Origin: Nostoc sp. CENA543
GTDB lineage: Bacteria; Cyanobacteriota; Cyanobacteriia; Cyanobacteriales; Nostocaceae
DNA length: 64,000 bases
Direction: 5' to 3'
NCBI RefSeq assembly: GCF_002896875.1
Contig: NZ_CP023278.1
Span: forward strand, 4,534,501 to 4,598,500
Positions within the stretch are counted from its first letter, which is position 1. Each line of letters opens with the position of its first letter. Positions 55,000 through 63,952 of the stretch are shown here, one piece after another. A program made the position numbers and the translations under genes. The notes beneath the pieces were generated by a model that saw only the letters and a list, made by a program, of their open reading frames with translations, was not told the DNA's origin and ran no database searches.

Positions 55000-55130
55000 G
55001 GAAGAATTAAACCAATTCGCAATTCGCAATTCGCAATTCGCAATGGACTAACGTCCTGCTACGCTAACGCAATTACTTGTTGTAAGGGGGATTTAAACCC
55101 CTAAATTTTGTTAAAGGTAAAAGGTAAAAT
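55000..55130. repeat. attcgca tandem heptamers
   Basis: Four or more copies of cgcaatt occur in succession near 55016-55042, followed by acgctaacgc repeats. This is STRR DNA between the Cys-tail gene and the DUF692 gene. Confidence 0.85.
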
Positions 55131-56099
55131 TTAGCTACCGCCACAACCACCACAACCACCACCGCAGGAACTACCGCAGGAACTACTGCTACAGGAACTA
55201 CTACTACAGGAACTACCGCCACCGCAGCCAGAAGCACCACTGCATGAACTACTAGATGAACTAGAACTACTGTATCTGCTAGTTGTTTTGGGGAATTGTG
55301 GGGGGAAGAAGATTTCGTGATAGGGGTTGTAAACTGTTCCTGCTAGGGCTTCCACGCCAAACAGTGCGACGAGTAAGTTGTATTCTGACAAAGAAGCGGT
55401 TTGAGATTTGGCTTTGGATTTTAATTGTGAGAATGTTTCCTGTAGTTGTTGCAGATATTTTTTGCCTCGATCATTGAGTAGCGATCGCTTACTAACTAGC
55501 CACATTAACCAGATAATAGAAGCTACACCCATGATTATCAGAAAGCCAACGTTATAGCGTCCTTTAGCTAAGGCAATCAGGAGTTTATAACCTCCAAGGC
55601 TAAAAATAATCATTGCCCCTATTAAGCCGACTTGAATCCGCCATTGGTGATGGTTGGTAGTAGTCAGTAATTGTTCACTGTGCAGTTGTTCTTCATAATT
55701 GTGGCTGTATGGTTGCACAACTTGACTTGCTAACCACAGAGATGCTGTTGCTGTGGAGGGGATAGAAATTTTCTGAAAAACTGCATTTTCTATCGGCTGC
55801 AATTTAGCCACATCAGGATGATCTGGTGTTTGGCTGATGGACTGTTCACTAACTTGCAAATAACCTTGCAAAATCAGATTAAATAATGCTGTGTGAGCGA
55901 TTCCGGCATTTTGAGAACGCAGATAAGCAATTTTGTAAGGATCTGGATTGGCAGGAATTAACGGTAAAGGCTGATTTTTGTTGGGATCTTGCACTAAACG
56001 CCAACAAACTACCAACGTTATGGCAATTACAGAACCGTAAAGCACTAAAAAATCAGGCCCATACATATCTGCAATCGGGTTATGCAGCAATGAATCCAT
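55131..56099 (-). CDS. TIGR04222-like membrane protein with Cys/Gly/Ser-rich tail
   Basis: The 322-residue protein begins MDSLLHNPIADMYGPDFLVLYGSVIAITLVVCW, a first membrane segment. A cytoplasmic-looking region with ALFNLILQGYLQVSEQS follows, then two more membrane segments (about residues 154-175 and 184-203). It ends in a low-complexity tail of about 45 residues made of Ser, Gly and eight Cys (CSGASGC, CSSSSC, CGGGCGGCGGS). The tail is the obvious substrate for the DUF692 enzyme next door. The TIGR04222 assignment rests on layout and is moderately sure. Confidence 0.78.
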   Translation of the reverse strand: MDSLLHNPIADMYGPDFLVLYGSVIAITLVVCWRLVQDPNKNQPLPLIPANPDPYKIAYLRSQNAGIAHTALFNLILQGYLQVSEQSISQTPDHPDVAKLQPIENAVFQKISIPSTATASLWLASQVVQPYSHNYEEQLHSEQLLTTTNHHQWRIQVGLIGAMIIFSLGGYKLLIALAKGRYNVGFLIIMGVASIIWLMWLVSKRSLLNDRGKKYLQQLQETFSQLKSKAKSQTASLSEYNLLVALFGVEALAGTVYNPYHEIFFPPQFPKTTSRYSSSSSSSSSCSGASGCGGGSSCSSSSCSSSSCGSSCGGGCGGCGGS

Positions 56100-56331
56100 T
56101 GCTTAATACTCCTTGTGAGGAAATTACTGTCAATGAGAGAAAATGAACGTCAAAATATTTGCAGCGTTTTTACAACATCTCGTTTTCTCAACTCTGTACG
56201 CCATTATAGCACAGTATCTGATCGCACCTGTTTTTACATAGAGTTACGGTGAGTTTCAAAGGTTAAGTATTCAAAAGCAAAGTTTATTTTTTGGCTATCC
56301 TGGAAAAGTAAATGATTCTCCTAATTTAACA

Positions 56332-56916
56332 ATGGTTGCTTTACCTGATAGCATTTACATGAGTGCAGCAGAATATCTGGTTTGGGAATCCACCCAGGAA
56401 CTACGCTATGAATACTGGGATGGTGAAGTCGTAGCGATGACTGGCGGGACACGCAACCATAATCGCGTTTCTGGAAATTTCTTTAAAGTTTTAGATGATG
56501 CTTTAGTCAATCGCTCCTGTGAAGTCTACATTGTAGATGTAAAGGTGCAGGTAGAACCAGGGCATAAGTATTTTTATCCTGATGTAGTGGTGACTTGTGA
56601 TGAGCGCGATCGCGATCCACAATGGATACAATTTCCCTGTTTAATTATCGAAGTTCTATCACCTTCGACGGAAGCAGCTGATCGGGGTAAAAAGTTTGCT
56701 GCATATCGTCAATCTGCCACTTTACAAGAATACGTCTTAGTACAAGTAGCACAACCAGGAGTAGAAGTATTTCGACGCAATGAACAGGGTAAATGGGTAC
56801 TGTCGGAGTATAGTTTGAGTGATAAATTGCTACTAGAATCAGTAAATGTAGAAATTGCGATCGCCTCTTTATACCGACAAGTCGAGTTTGAATCGGAAAC
56901 CGTCGAAAATCAATAG
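56332..56916 (+). CDS. Uma2-family (DUF820) endonuclease-like protein
   Basis: The 194-residue protein shows MSAAEYLVWESTQELRYEYWDGEVVAMTGGTRNHNRVSGNFF, YPDVVVTCDERDRDPQWIQFPCLIIEVLSPSTEAADRGKKFAAYRQSATLQEYVLV, the layout of the Uma2/DUF820 PD-(D/E)XK family abundant in cyanobacteria. Its cellular role is unknown. Upstream, 56100-56331 is A/T-rich without a gene. Confidence 0.93.
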   Translation: MVALPDSIYMSAAEYLVWESTQELRYEYWDGEVVAMTGGTRNHNRVSGNFFKVLDDALVNRSCEVYIVDVKVQVEPGHKYFYPDVVVTCDERDRDPQWIQFPCLIIEVLSPSTEAADRGKKFAAYRQSATLQEYVLVQVAQPGVEVFRRNEQGKWVLSEYSLSDKLLLESVNVEIAIASLYRQVEFESETVENQ

Positions 56917-57203
56917 GTGATATTCTTACCGATTGGTATTTTTGTAAACTAGCGTATACTTGCTCACAGTGTAATTTGTGCATTTATACAATGGGGAGTA
57001 TTTACCACAGCATGATTTTTTCTCTCTATCGCTCGACAATGGAAAACACTCCACTTATTCGGTGTCTGTCTAAAATTTTATACTTACTATTGAAAATAAG
57101 CGATCGCCACAGTACACTCAAGGCAACGCACAGCATAGCATCTATATCAGGAGAATGTATTTACTTTGCGTATTGCCCACTGTGTCAAATTTAAAGATAA
57201 ATT

Positions 57204-57647
57204 ATGCTCAGTAGCGTTGACCGTTTATTGTTTGTCCGGCGAGTCCCGATTTTTAAAGAATTGCGGGATGATTTCATTGTCCGCCTGACTTCAGTGATGC
57301 ACGAGTTGCATTTTCCAGCGCATCATACCATTTTTCGACAGGGAGAAGAAGGGCGATCGCTGTATATAGTCGTCTCCGGTAGAGTCAAAGTCCATATTGG
57401 AGAGAAACAACTTGCTGTTGTAGATCAGGGAAAATACTTTGGTGAAATGGCTGTATTTGATACTCAACCCCGTTCCGCTACCGTCACCACCTTAGAACCA
57501 TGCGAATTTTTGGAACTCACCCAAGAGCAACTTTATGATGCAATTGAAGAAACTCCCGAAATTGCTGTGAATATTATCCGTGAGTTATCCCGTCTAGTTC
57601 GCCGACTGAATGATAATATCCAATTTACAGCTTCAGGTAGGCATTAA
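57204..57647 (+). CDS. Cyclic-nucleotide-binding-domain protein
   Basis: The 147-residue protein is a lone cNMP domain: FKELRDDFIVRLTSVMHELHFPAHHTIFRQGEEGRSLYIVVSGRVKVHIGEKQLAVVDQGKYFGEMAVFDTQPRSATVTTLEPCEFLELTQEQLYDAIEE, including the phosphate-binding cassette FGEMAVFDTQPRSATV. No DNA-binding helix-turn-helix follows, so it is not a full Crp. It may be a regulatory subunit or a sensor. The 287-bp gap upstream (56917-57203) has no supported gene. Confidence 0.9.
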   Translation: MLSSVDRLLFVRRVPIFKELRDDFIVRLTSVMHELHFPAHHTIFRQGEEGRSLYIVVSGRVKVHIGEKQLAVVDQGKYFGEMAVFDTQPRSATVTTLEPCEFLELTQEQLYDAIEETPEIAVNIIRELSRLVRRLNDNIQFTASGRH

Positions 57648-57690
57648 TCCAGCATAAAATAGGCGACGAGATAGGGTTGATGATGAAAAT

Positions 57691-58536
57691 TTATATCTCT
57701 TGAGAGTTGATGTTGTGTGTGTTCGCCGCAGTAAAATCAACTTGCTTGTAATTCATATTTGAGTCAAATCTAGCATTCTCTAAATTTGCCCCTCTGAAAT
57801 TAGTAATACCATTAGTGGTGATTTCTTGGATAGCTAAATTTAGCGATCGCATTGTCATAGCCAGTAAAATCACAGTTAAAATTCCCAAAATACTGCCCAT
57901 TAGATAATTGTGGGTACTCAAATAAGCAAAGGCGACACTACTAATTAAAAAAGCTAAACCATAATTACAAACAAACCCCGCAACTGCAACAATTACGCGC
58001 ATCAAACCATTCTTAAATACAAAACACAAAATTGCCACTATTATGGATGATACTAGTGCAGATATTACAGCAGCTTGGGGGTTTTTATTTTGCAGAATAC
58101 CGCCATAATAGAAACCAATTAATGCTGCTGAAGCCACACCTGATATAGTTGTAATTAAATTTTCTAAGCTTAATTTTTGAGTAAAAACTCTCCTCAAACT
58201 TGCACCTATCCCAGAAATTGCCAAGCTGATAACTAAAGCTTTAGTATATGACCATGCGGGTATTTCTGGAGTGTTTCCTAGTACCCCGAATGCCATCTCA
58301 CTAACTGCTATAAAAGTTAAGCATAAAACCATGAATGCAGTGATTCGCAAACTCATAAATATTTTAGTTGACTGACCAAATTTCGCTTTCACAAAATTAG
58401 CTCTTTGTAATTGTGCATGGGAAAAATCACATCCACGCACATCAGCACCGCTAAAATTTGCGTCATGAAGTTGTAGTGCTTTAAATGAGCGATTTTGCAA
58501 ATTTTGGTGACAAAAATTGAAATTATCACTATTCAT
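57691..58536 (-). CDS. Pentapeptide-repeat membrane protein
   Basis: The N-terminus carries pentapeptide repeats (FKALQLHDANFSGADVRGCDFSHAQLQRANFVKAKFG), as does the C-terminus (TNFRGANLENARFDSNMNYKQVDFTAAN). Between them about 160 residues contain at least five hydrophobic membrane segments (VLCLTFIAVSEMAFGVLG, GIGASLRRVFTQ, AALIGFYYGGIL, VIVAVAGFVCNYGLAFLISSVAFAYL). A membrane protein with cytoplasmic repeat ends is common in cyanobacteria; function is unknown. Confidence 0.83.
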   Translation of the reverse strand: MNSDNFNFCHQNLQNRSFKALQLHDANFSGADVRGCDFSHAQLQRANFVKAKFGQSTKIFMSLRITAFMVLCLTFIAVSEMAFGVLGNTPEIPAWSYTKALVISLAISGIGASLRRVFTQKLSLENLITTISGVASAALIGFYYGGILQNKNPQAAVISALVSSIIVAILCFVFKNGLMRVIVAVAGFVCNYGLAFLISSVAFAYLSTHNYLMGSILGILTVILLAMTMRSLNLAIQEITTNGITNFRGANLENARFDSNMNYKQVDFTAANTHNINSQEI

Positions 58537-58591
58537 CTTTCAGCTTAAAGTAAAATTAAATTAATTTCCCATTACCAATAAATTAGCAAAT

Positions 58592-59542
58592 TTGACAATG
58601 CAATGGCGATATATTACCAAGACATCTAACTATTACTGTATTGTCGGTACTATTTTCTTATCTTTACCAATATTAATGTATGGTTGGGGTCATTTTCGTC
58701 GTCCACCCCGCAGCGAAACACAACAAGAATTATTTCGGGGGATTGTTTATCAGCGTTTGATTGAGTCGAATCCACGTCCTGTAATAATTCATATCGTAAA
58801 AATTGATTTAAATACACCTGGAATTAAACCATTTGTAACTCCAGATATTGAGAATTTATCAAAAAATATCAGAGTCGGGAAACAAGAAATTATCGACAAT
58901 GAAACCAAAGCGAGAACAACATCTGAATTTGTCGAAGAATTTCAAGTTAAACTCGCCATCAACGGAAGCTATTTTCGTCCTTTTAGGGAGGTAACACCGT
59001 GGGATTATTATCCTTACAGTGGAGATAAGACAAAGGTATTAGGACAAACAATTTCTAATGGTAAAACATACGCTAGTAAAAAATCAAGCTGGTATGTTTT
59101 ATGTTTTACTAACAACAATCAAGCCCAAATTCCAGGCGGTGAAGAATGTCCAAAAAATACTATTCAAGGACTAGCAGGAGATGACGTATTAGTTTTTCAA
59201 GGAAAACCCAAAATAAATATTTATGCAAATTCCTCAACCGACAAACCATATTCGAGAGTAGTTGCAGCTACCGACAAAGCAGGTAAGCAATTGTGGTTAA
59301 TTTTGGTAGATGGGAAACAACCACTATATAGCGAAGGATTTACTAAAAGAGAATTAACCCAATTTTGTCATAAATTGGGTGTTTATAATGCCATAAATCT
59401 CGATGGAGGAGGTTCTACTACATTGGTAGTAGCAAACCCAGATAAAGAGGGGAAGCCAAAAATTTTAAATGCTCCCACCCATACTAAAATACTAATGCGC
59501 GATCGCCCAGTTGCTAATCATCTGGGATTCTATATAGATTAA
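58592..59542 (+). CDS. Phosphodiester glycosidase (NAGPA-type) family protein
   Basis: The 316-residue protein has an N-terminal membrane or signal segment (NYYCIVGTIFLSLPILMYGWG) and the NAGPA/DUF2233 domain: IHIVKIDLNTPGIKPFVTPDIENLS, LAINGSYFRPF, VVAATDKAGKQLWLILVDGKQPLYSEGFTKRELTQF, INLDGGGSTTLVV and NHLGFYID. Those enzymes hydrolyse phosphodiester-linked sugars. It is probably exported or membrane-anchored. The gene is divergent from the pentapeptide protein and lies 18 bp ahead of a GNAT gene. Confidence 0.86.
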   Translation: MTMQWRYITKTSNYYCIVGTIFLSLPILMYGWGHFRRPPRSETQQELFRGIVYQRLIESNPRPVIIHIVKIDLNTPGIKPFVTPDIENLSKNIRVGKQEIIDNETKARTTSEFVEEFQVKLAINGSYFRPFREVTPWDYYPYSGDKTKVLGQTISNGKTYASKKSSWYVLCFTNNNQAQIPGGEECPKNTIQGLAGDDVLVFQGKPKINIYANSSTDKPYSRVVAATDKAGKQLWLILVDGKQPLYSEGFTKRELTQFCHKLGVYNAINLDGGGSTTLVVANPDKEGKPKILNAPTHTKILMRDRPVANHLGFYID

Positions 59543-59560
59543 TATTTCACAGCCGCAGAT

Positions 59561-60067
59561 ATGGTAGCTTTGCGTTTAGAAAAAGTAACAGAACAGCACG
59601 CACAAATTCTCTATCCATACATTAGTAACCCAAAAATGTATGAGTATTTAGAAGAACCAATCCCCACTATTTTAGAAGTTCAGCAACAATTCCAGTTTGC
59701 AGCCTTAGAACAATCGCCAGATAATGAAACTATGGTTTGGCTGAAATGGGTTGCTGTCACTCCTCAAAATCAATATGTTGGTCTAGTGGAGATAGGTATT
59801 TTTGATGACCAATATGCAGAAATGGGCTGTATGACCTTTGTGGATTTTCAAAAGCGAGGATATGCACCTATTTACTGTTCCCTGGCTATAAATGAAGCCA
59901 AACACCGCTTTCAGCTTTCAGATTTACACGCATCAGTGAACGAACATAATCTAGCTTCCCGTAAGGTAGTAGAAAAACTGGGATTTAATTTAATTAAAGT
60001 TAACCAGAAAGCCGAGTTGATTAAAGGTAAGCTTACTGATGAATTAATTTATCGCTTAACATTTTGA
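59561..60067 (+). CDS. GNAT-family N-acetyltransferase
   Basis: The 168-residue protein reads LRLEKVTEQHAQILYPYISNPKMYEYLEEPIPTILEVQQQF, WVAVTPQNQYVGLVEIGIFDD, and the acetyl-CoA region MGCMTFVDFQKRGYAPIYCSLAINEAKHRFQLSDLHASVNEHNLASRKVVEKLGF, typical of RimJ/RimL-like GNATs. The substrate is unknown. It follows the glycosidase by 18 bp on the same strand and ends convergently against cobB with a 12-bp overlap. Confidence 0.88.
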   Translation: MVALRLEKVTEQHAQILYPYISNPKMYEYLEEPIPTILEVQQQFQFAALEQSPDNETMVWLKWVAVTPQNQYVGLVEIGIFDDQYAEMGCMTFVDFQKRGYAPIYCSLAINEAKHRFQLSDLHASVNEHNLASRKVVEKLGFNLIKVNQKAELIKGKLTDELIYRLTF

Positions 60068-61540
60068 GTTGAGATATTTAAAGTTCAGACATTGTTGGAG
60101 AAAATTGTGAGGAATTTCTAAACTGTTTCCCCAGTGCAGATGAATGTAGGAAGCATGAATATTTTTTGGTGAACACCATCCCTCAAAGCCTAAATTTTCT
60201 TCTACATCGAAGCGATAAGTTGTAAATAAAGGCTGTTCACAATTTGAGATAACATGAGAACGATGAAACTCATGTCCATATAGATTTGAGCCTGCTTTGA
60301 CTAATAAATTATCTTGCAAAGCTACAGCACGACGATAACCCAAAGTCAGCTTTTTATCCATTACTGCTGATGTGGGTAATATTCCCACCATCGACCAAGA
60401 TTGACCTTCAAAATCAATGATTTGTTCGCATAAATACATTAAACCCCCACACTCTGCTATTGTAGGCATTCCGTCTAAAATAGCTTGTTTAACACTTTCA
60501 CGGGCGTTATTATTAGCCGCTAATTGTTGAGCAAATACCTCTGGAAAACCACCGCCAAAATACATTCCCTGCACACCTGGGGGTAATTCTTTATCCGTTA
60601 AAGGACTCCAAAAAACTAATTCCGCACCTAAATTTTCTAGAATATCTAAATTATCTTGATAGTAAAAATTAAAAGCGCGATCGCGTGCTACAGCAATTTT
60701 AACGGGCATACAAGAGGAATTGGAGCAGGGAGCAGGGAGCAAGGGGAGAAAAATTTCCCCACTTCTCCCTGCACCCTGCCCTCTACCTCCTATATCCCAG
60801 TCCCCAGTCCCCAACAAAGGTAATAAAGTTTGCCAGTCAAAGCAAGTATCACCTAAATCAGCGAGGCGATGAATGACTGTGTCTAGTTCGGGGAGTTCGG
60901 CGGTGGGAATTAGACCTAAATGGCGGTCAGGAATGGTAATGTTATCTTGACGACGCAAAACGCCCAAAATAGGTAATTGTAAGGGTTGGAGGGCATTTTT
61001 GAGGAGAGAGAGATGGCGATCGCTCCCTACCCGATTCAACACTAAACCGGCTATTTTAATTCTGGGGTCAAATGAGCAATAACCGTGAGCGATCGCTGCT
61101 ACCGAACCAGACAAACGGCTACAATCAATTACCAACACTACAGGTAAATCTAATAATCGTGCAATATGCGCCGTACTAGCAAAGTCAGTGCTGAGTGCAA
61201 AGTGCTGAGTGCTGAGTACATCTTCCTTTCCATACTCAATGCCCGATGCTCGATGCCCAATGCCATCAAATAACCCCATCACCCCTTCGACTAAAGCATA
61301 TTCGCTTTCTTGATGATGACGAGCAAAACACTGACGAACATAGGTTTCCGAAGTCAGCACTGGGTCTAAATTCCGACAAGCGCGCCCTGTAACATAAGTA
61401 TGAAACATCGGGTCAATATAATCCGGGCCGACTTTGAAAGATTGCACCGTCGCACCACGCCGACATAAAGATGCTAAAAGAGTGAGTGTGATTGTTGTCT
61501 TACCCACTCCACTACGTTCCCCAGCAATAACTACAGCCAT
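60056..61540 (-). CDS. cobB: Cobyrinate a,c-diamide synthase
   Basis: The enzyme amidates cobyrinate (cobalamin pathway). N-terminal P-loop: VVIAGERSGVGKTTITLTLLASLC; then FKVGPDYIDPMFHTYVTGRACRNLDP and EGVMGLFDG. The C-terminal glutamine amidotransferase region has MYFGGGFPEVFAQQLAANN and the Cys in IAECGGLMYLCEQI, ending with an SYIHLHWGNS-type motif. Length 494 is above usual, because two tandem-repeat-derived segments are translated in frame (about residues 95-118 and 252-277). The symbol follows the CobB/CbiA convention. Confidence 0.93.
   Translation of the reverse strand: MAVVIAGERSGVGKTTITLTLLASLCRRGATVQSFKVGPDYIDPMFHTYVTGRACRNLDPVLTSETYVRQCFARHHQESEYALVEGVMGLFDGIGHRASGIEYGKEDVLSTQHFALSTDFASTAHIARLLDLPVVLVIDCSRLSGSVAAIAHGYCSFDPRIKIAGLVLNRVGSDRHLSLLKNALQPLQLPILGVLRRQDNITIPDRHLGLIPTAELPELDTVIHRLADLGDTCFDWQTLLPLLGTGDWDIGGRGQGAGRSGEIFLPLLPAPCSNSSCMPVKIAVARDRAFNFYYQDNLDILENLGAELVFWSPLTDKELPPGVQGMYFGGGFPEVFAQQLAANNNARESVKQAILDGMPTIAECGGLMYLCEQIIDFEGQSWSMVGILPTSAVMDKKLTLGYRRAVALQDNLLVKAGSNLYGHEFHRSHVISNCEQPLFTTYRFDVEENLGFEGWCSPKNIHASYIHLHWGNSLEIPHNFLQQCLNFKYLNSKC
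60710..60790. repeat. STRR segment in cobB, second insert
   Basis: The plus strand reads gagcagggagcagggagc, and then tccccacttctccctgc-type units. In the cobB frame this is GGRGQGAGRSGEIFLPLLPAPCSNSSC, low-complexity and unlike the family. The frame stays open. Confidence 0.8.
61190..61262. repeat. STRR segment in cobB, first insert
   Basis: The plus strand reads gctgagtgcaaagtgctgag and tcaatgcccgatgctcgatg-type units. In the cobB frame this gives HRASGIEYGKEDVLSTQHFALST, located after LFDGIG and before the conserved AHIARLLDLPVVLV. The frame stays open. Confidence 0.8.
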
Positions 61541-61644
61541 AAAAATCAGGTGATGTCTTGATTCATTCCACTATCTCACCATTGAATTTTAAAGCATACA
61601 TGATTTTGAGTTGGCACTACTTACCCATTAGTTGCGTCACGTTC

Positions 61645-61694
61645 GTAGTGAGGACTTTAGTTCTGATTCTGTGAAGGACTAAAGTCCTCACTAC
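61645..61694. repeat. Inverted repeat of the taaggactttagtcct family (diverged)
   Basis: GTAGTGAGGACTTTAG and CTAAAGTCCTCACTAC form a near-perfect 16-bp inverted repeat with an 18-base loop. It is related to those at 40602 and 47383. Confidence 0.82.
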
Positions 61695-61750
61695 CAACTT
61701 GAATAGAGTAAATTAAGCTCATTAATCTCAGTGTAAATATTTAGAGAATA

Positions 61751-63952
61751 ATGCCAATTTCATTCCAACCCAAAAGCATCAACATTAACGTTTGGTTAAC
61801 CAAATTACCCTTTATTTTCCGATTTCAGACCAAAAACTTCTTTAATTTCCGGCGTTTACTTCCCATACTATTTGCTCTATCATTCACTACAACTTTACTA
61901 CTGGGCAATTTCCAGCCAATCAATGCTCAACTACCCCAGTATCCTAGTCAAGAAATCCGTGGCGTGTGGCTGACAAATAATGACTTTGACATCCTTAAGA
62001 ATCGTGCCAAAGTGCAGGAGACATTGTCACAATTGCGGCGATTGAACTTTAACACAGTCTATCCAGTGGTTTGGAATGACGGTTACACAAAGTATCCTAG
62101 TGCAGTCATGGAGCGGATGAATATCCCTTTTTTCTTTAGAGGGACACAAGGTCAAGATGTGATTGCAGATGTGCTGAATCAAGCGCGCAGTCAAGGATTA
62201 TTAGCAATACCTTGGTTTGAGTTCGGTTTCATGGCTCCCTTAACATCGGAATTAGCTTCACAGCATCCAAACTGGTTGACACAAAAGCGAGATGGAACTC
62301 AAACTTCGATTTCGGCTGCGGGTGAAGTCGCATGGCTGAACCCCTTCCACCCAGAAGTACAAAAGTTTATTACTGACCTTGTGGTAGAAATTATCACCAA
62401 ATATAACGCCGATGGGATTCAATTTGATGACCACATGAGTTTACCTGTGGATTTTGGCTACGACCAATACACAATTAACCTCTACACCCAAGAAACGGGA
62501 AATCCTCCGCCACCTAATCCCCAAGCGCAAGCATGGATGCGATGGCGTGCTGATAAAATCACAGCTTTTATGGTGCGGCTAAATCAAGCTGTGAAAGCCA
62601 TAAAACCCAATGCCATTTTTGCGGTTTCTCCCAATTATTATGACTTTGCTTACAAATTTCAACTGCAAGACTGGCTCAGTTGGGTGCGCTTGGGTGTGGT
62701 GGATGAGTTGGTAGTTCAGGTTTACCGTAACGATTTACAAAGTTTTGTCAGTACAATTATCACTCCAGAAATTGTAGAAACACAACAATTGATACCTACT
62801 GGCATAGGAATCATGACTGGGTTGAGAAATCGTCCCGTTTCCATTGCACAAATTCAGTCGCAAGTGAGAGCCGCACGAGAACGCGGTTTAGGAGCAGTAT
62901 TTTTTTATTATGAAAGTCTCTGGGAATTCGGCTCAGAATCCGTAGAGCAACGCCAAGCAGCGTTTGAGCAAATGTTCCCCAGTCCCGTTGTCCGTGATCC
63001 TGCTCAATTTAGACCCCGTAAACCTAGTTTTGACACCATATCACTACCTTTGTATCCCAGAGGCGCGGACGGTTATTTTTTAGAGGTAGCAGTGGCGAAT
63101 GGTCGCCCTAGAAGGGTGCTTTTAGATACAGGCTCGGCTGGTTTAAGAGTTCCCAGGGAGTTTTTAGGTAACGCGCCTATTCAACAAACAGGTCAAAAGG
63201 TGAGGGAAGTATTAAGTGATGGCACGGTATTAGAAGGTGATTTAGTTTATGCTAATGTTCAATTTGGCCTGATTTCCACTGAAGAACCTGTTCCAGTGCA
63301 AATAGTCACCAGTCGCCAATGTATTCCCCAAAAGCCCAATTGCTCTGCCAAAAGTAGCACATCATTTTCTGGTATCATCGGTGTCAATTATGCAGAACGC
63401 GCCCTTCCCTATAATCCCTTGAGAAAACTGCCGGGAAATTTGAGTAATGGATTTATTGTGGTGGGAAATCGTGGGGGTAATAACAGTAATTTAGTTATTG
63501 GGTTGACAGATAAAAATCGCGCCGGATTTAGGATAGCAGCTTTAAGTCCACAACCTGCGATGGGTGGGATTCCTGGTAATAGATGGGATTCTAGACTAAG
63601 TGGAGTTTGTTTAGCGATCGCTAATAGTGCTATTAAAAATACTTGCAATGCCAGAATGGTAGTTGATTCGGGAATGAATAGCAGTTATGTTGATTTTAAA
63701 TCTGCCGCTTTGATGGGTAAACTCAAACAGGGAAGATTAACTGCACAAAATACAGTGAAATTATCAATTCCCCGTGTGTTTGACTATAGCATTGCTCCAG
63801 GTAGCCGCAACGGCTTTAATGTCTGGAGTGTGAATCTTGCTCAACAGCTAGACCAACCAATGGTAGTCAATAGTGGGATAGCATTATTTGATAGATACAA
63901 TGTGCTGTTTGATGGTGTTAATGGTAGGGTAGGTTTTCGCGATCGCAATTAA
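61751..63952 (+). CDS. Glycosidase-like (GHL10) protein fused to aspartyl-protease-like domain
   Basis: The 733-residue protein has an N-terminal signal/anchor (LLPILFALSFTTTLLLGNFQPINAQ, about residues 36-60). The first domain (about 60-400) matches the GHL10/DUF187-type hydrolase: EIRGVWLTNNDFDIL, LRRLNFNTVYPVVWNDGYTKYPS, IPWFEFGFMAPLTSELASQHPNWL, AWLNPFHPEVQKFI, YNADGIQFDDHMSLP and VDELVVQVYRNDLQSF. The second part (about 425-730) has YFLEVAVANGRPRRVLLDTGSAGLRVPREFLG, an aspartyl-protease-like DTGSAGL motif, and FSGIIGVNYAERALPYNP. A second Asp is in MVVDSGMNSSYVDF. The joint role is unknown. It is probably secreted. Confidence 0.82.
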   Translation: MPISFQPKSININVWLTKLPFIFRFQTKNFFNFRRLLPILFALSFTTTLLLGNFQPINAQLPQYPSQEIRGVWLTNNDFDILKNRAKVQETLSQLRRLNFNTVYPVVWNDGYTKYPSAVMERMNIPFFFRGTQGQDVIADVLNQARSQGLLAIPWFEFGFMAPLTSELASQHPNWLTQKRDGTQTSISAAGEVAWLNPFHPEVQKFITDLVVEIITKYNADGIQFDDHMSLPVDFGYDQYTINLYTQETGNPPPPNPQAQAWMRWRADKITAFMVRLNQAVKAIKPNAIFAVSPNYYDFAYKFQLQDWLSWVRLGVVDELVVQVYRNDLQSFVSTIITPEIVETQQLIPTGIGIMTGLRNRPVSIAQIQSQVRAARERGLGAVFFYYESLWEFGSESVEQRQAAFEQMFPSPVVRDPAQFRPRKPSFDTISLPLYPRGADGYFLEVAVANGRPRRVLLDTGSAGLRVPREFLGNAPIQQTGQKVREVLSDGTVLEGDLVYANVQFGLISTEEPVPVQIVTSRQCIPQKPNCSAKSSTSFSGIIGVNYAERALPYNPLRKLPGNLSNGFIVVGNRGGNNSNLVIGLTDKNRAGFRIAALSPQPAMGGIPGNRWDSRLSGVCLAIANSAIKNTCNARMVVDSGMNSSYVDFKSAALMGKLKQGRLTAQNTVKLSIPRVFDYSIAPGSRNGFNVWSVNLAQQLDQPMVVNSGIALFDRYNVLFDGVNGRVGFRDRN

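Noticed and set aside
56976-57194. A 72-codon plus-strand frame before the cNMP protein
   Set aside because: No Shine-Dalgarno, no recognisable motif, irregular composition; most likely non-coding.
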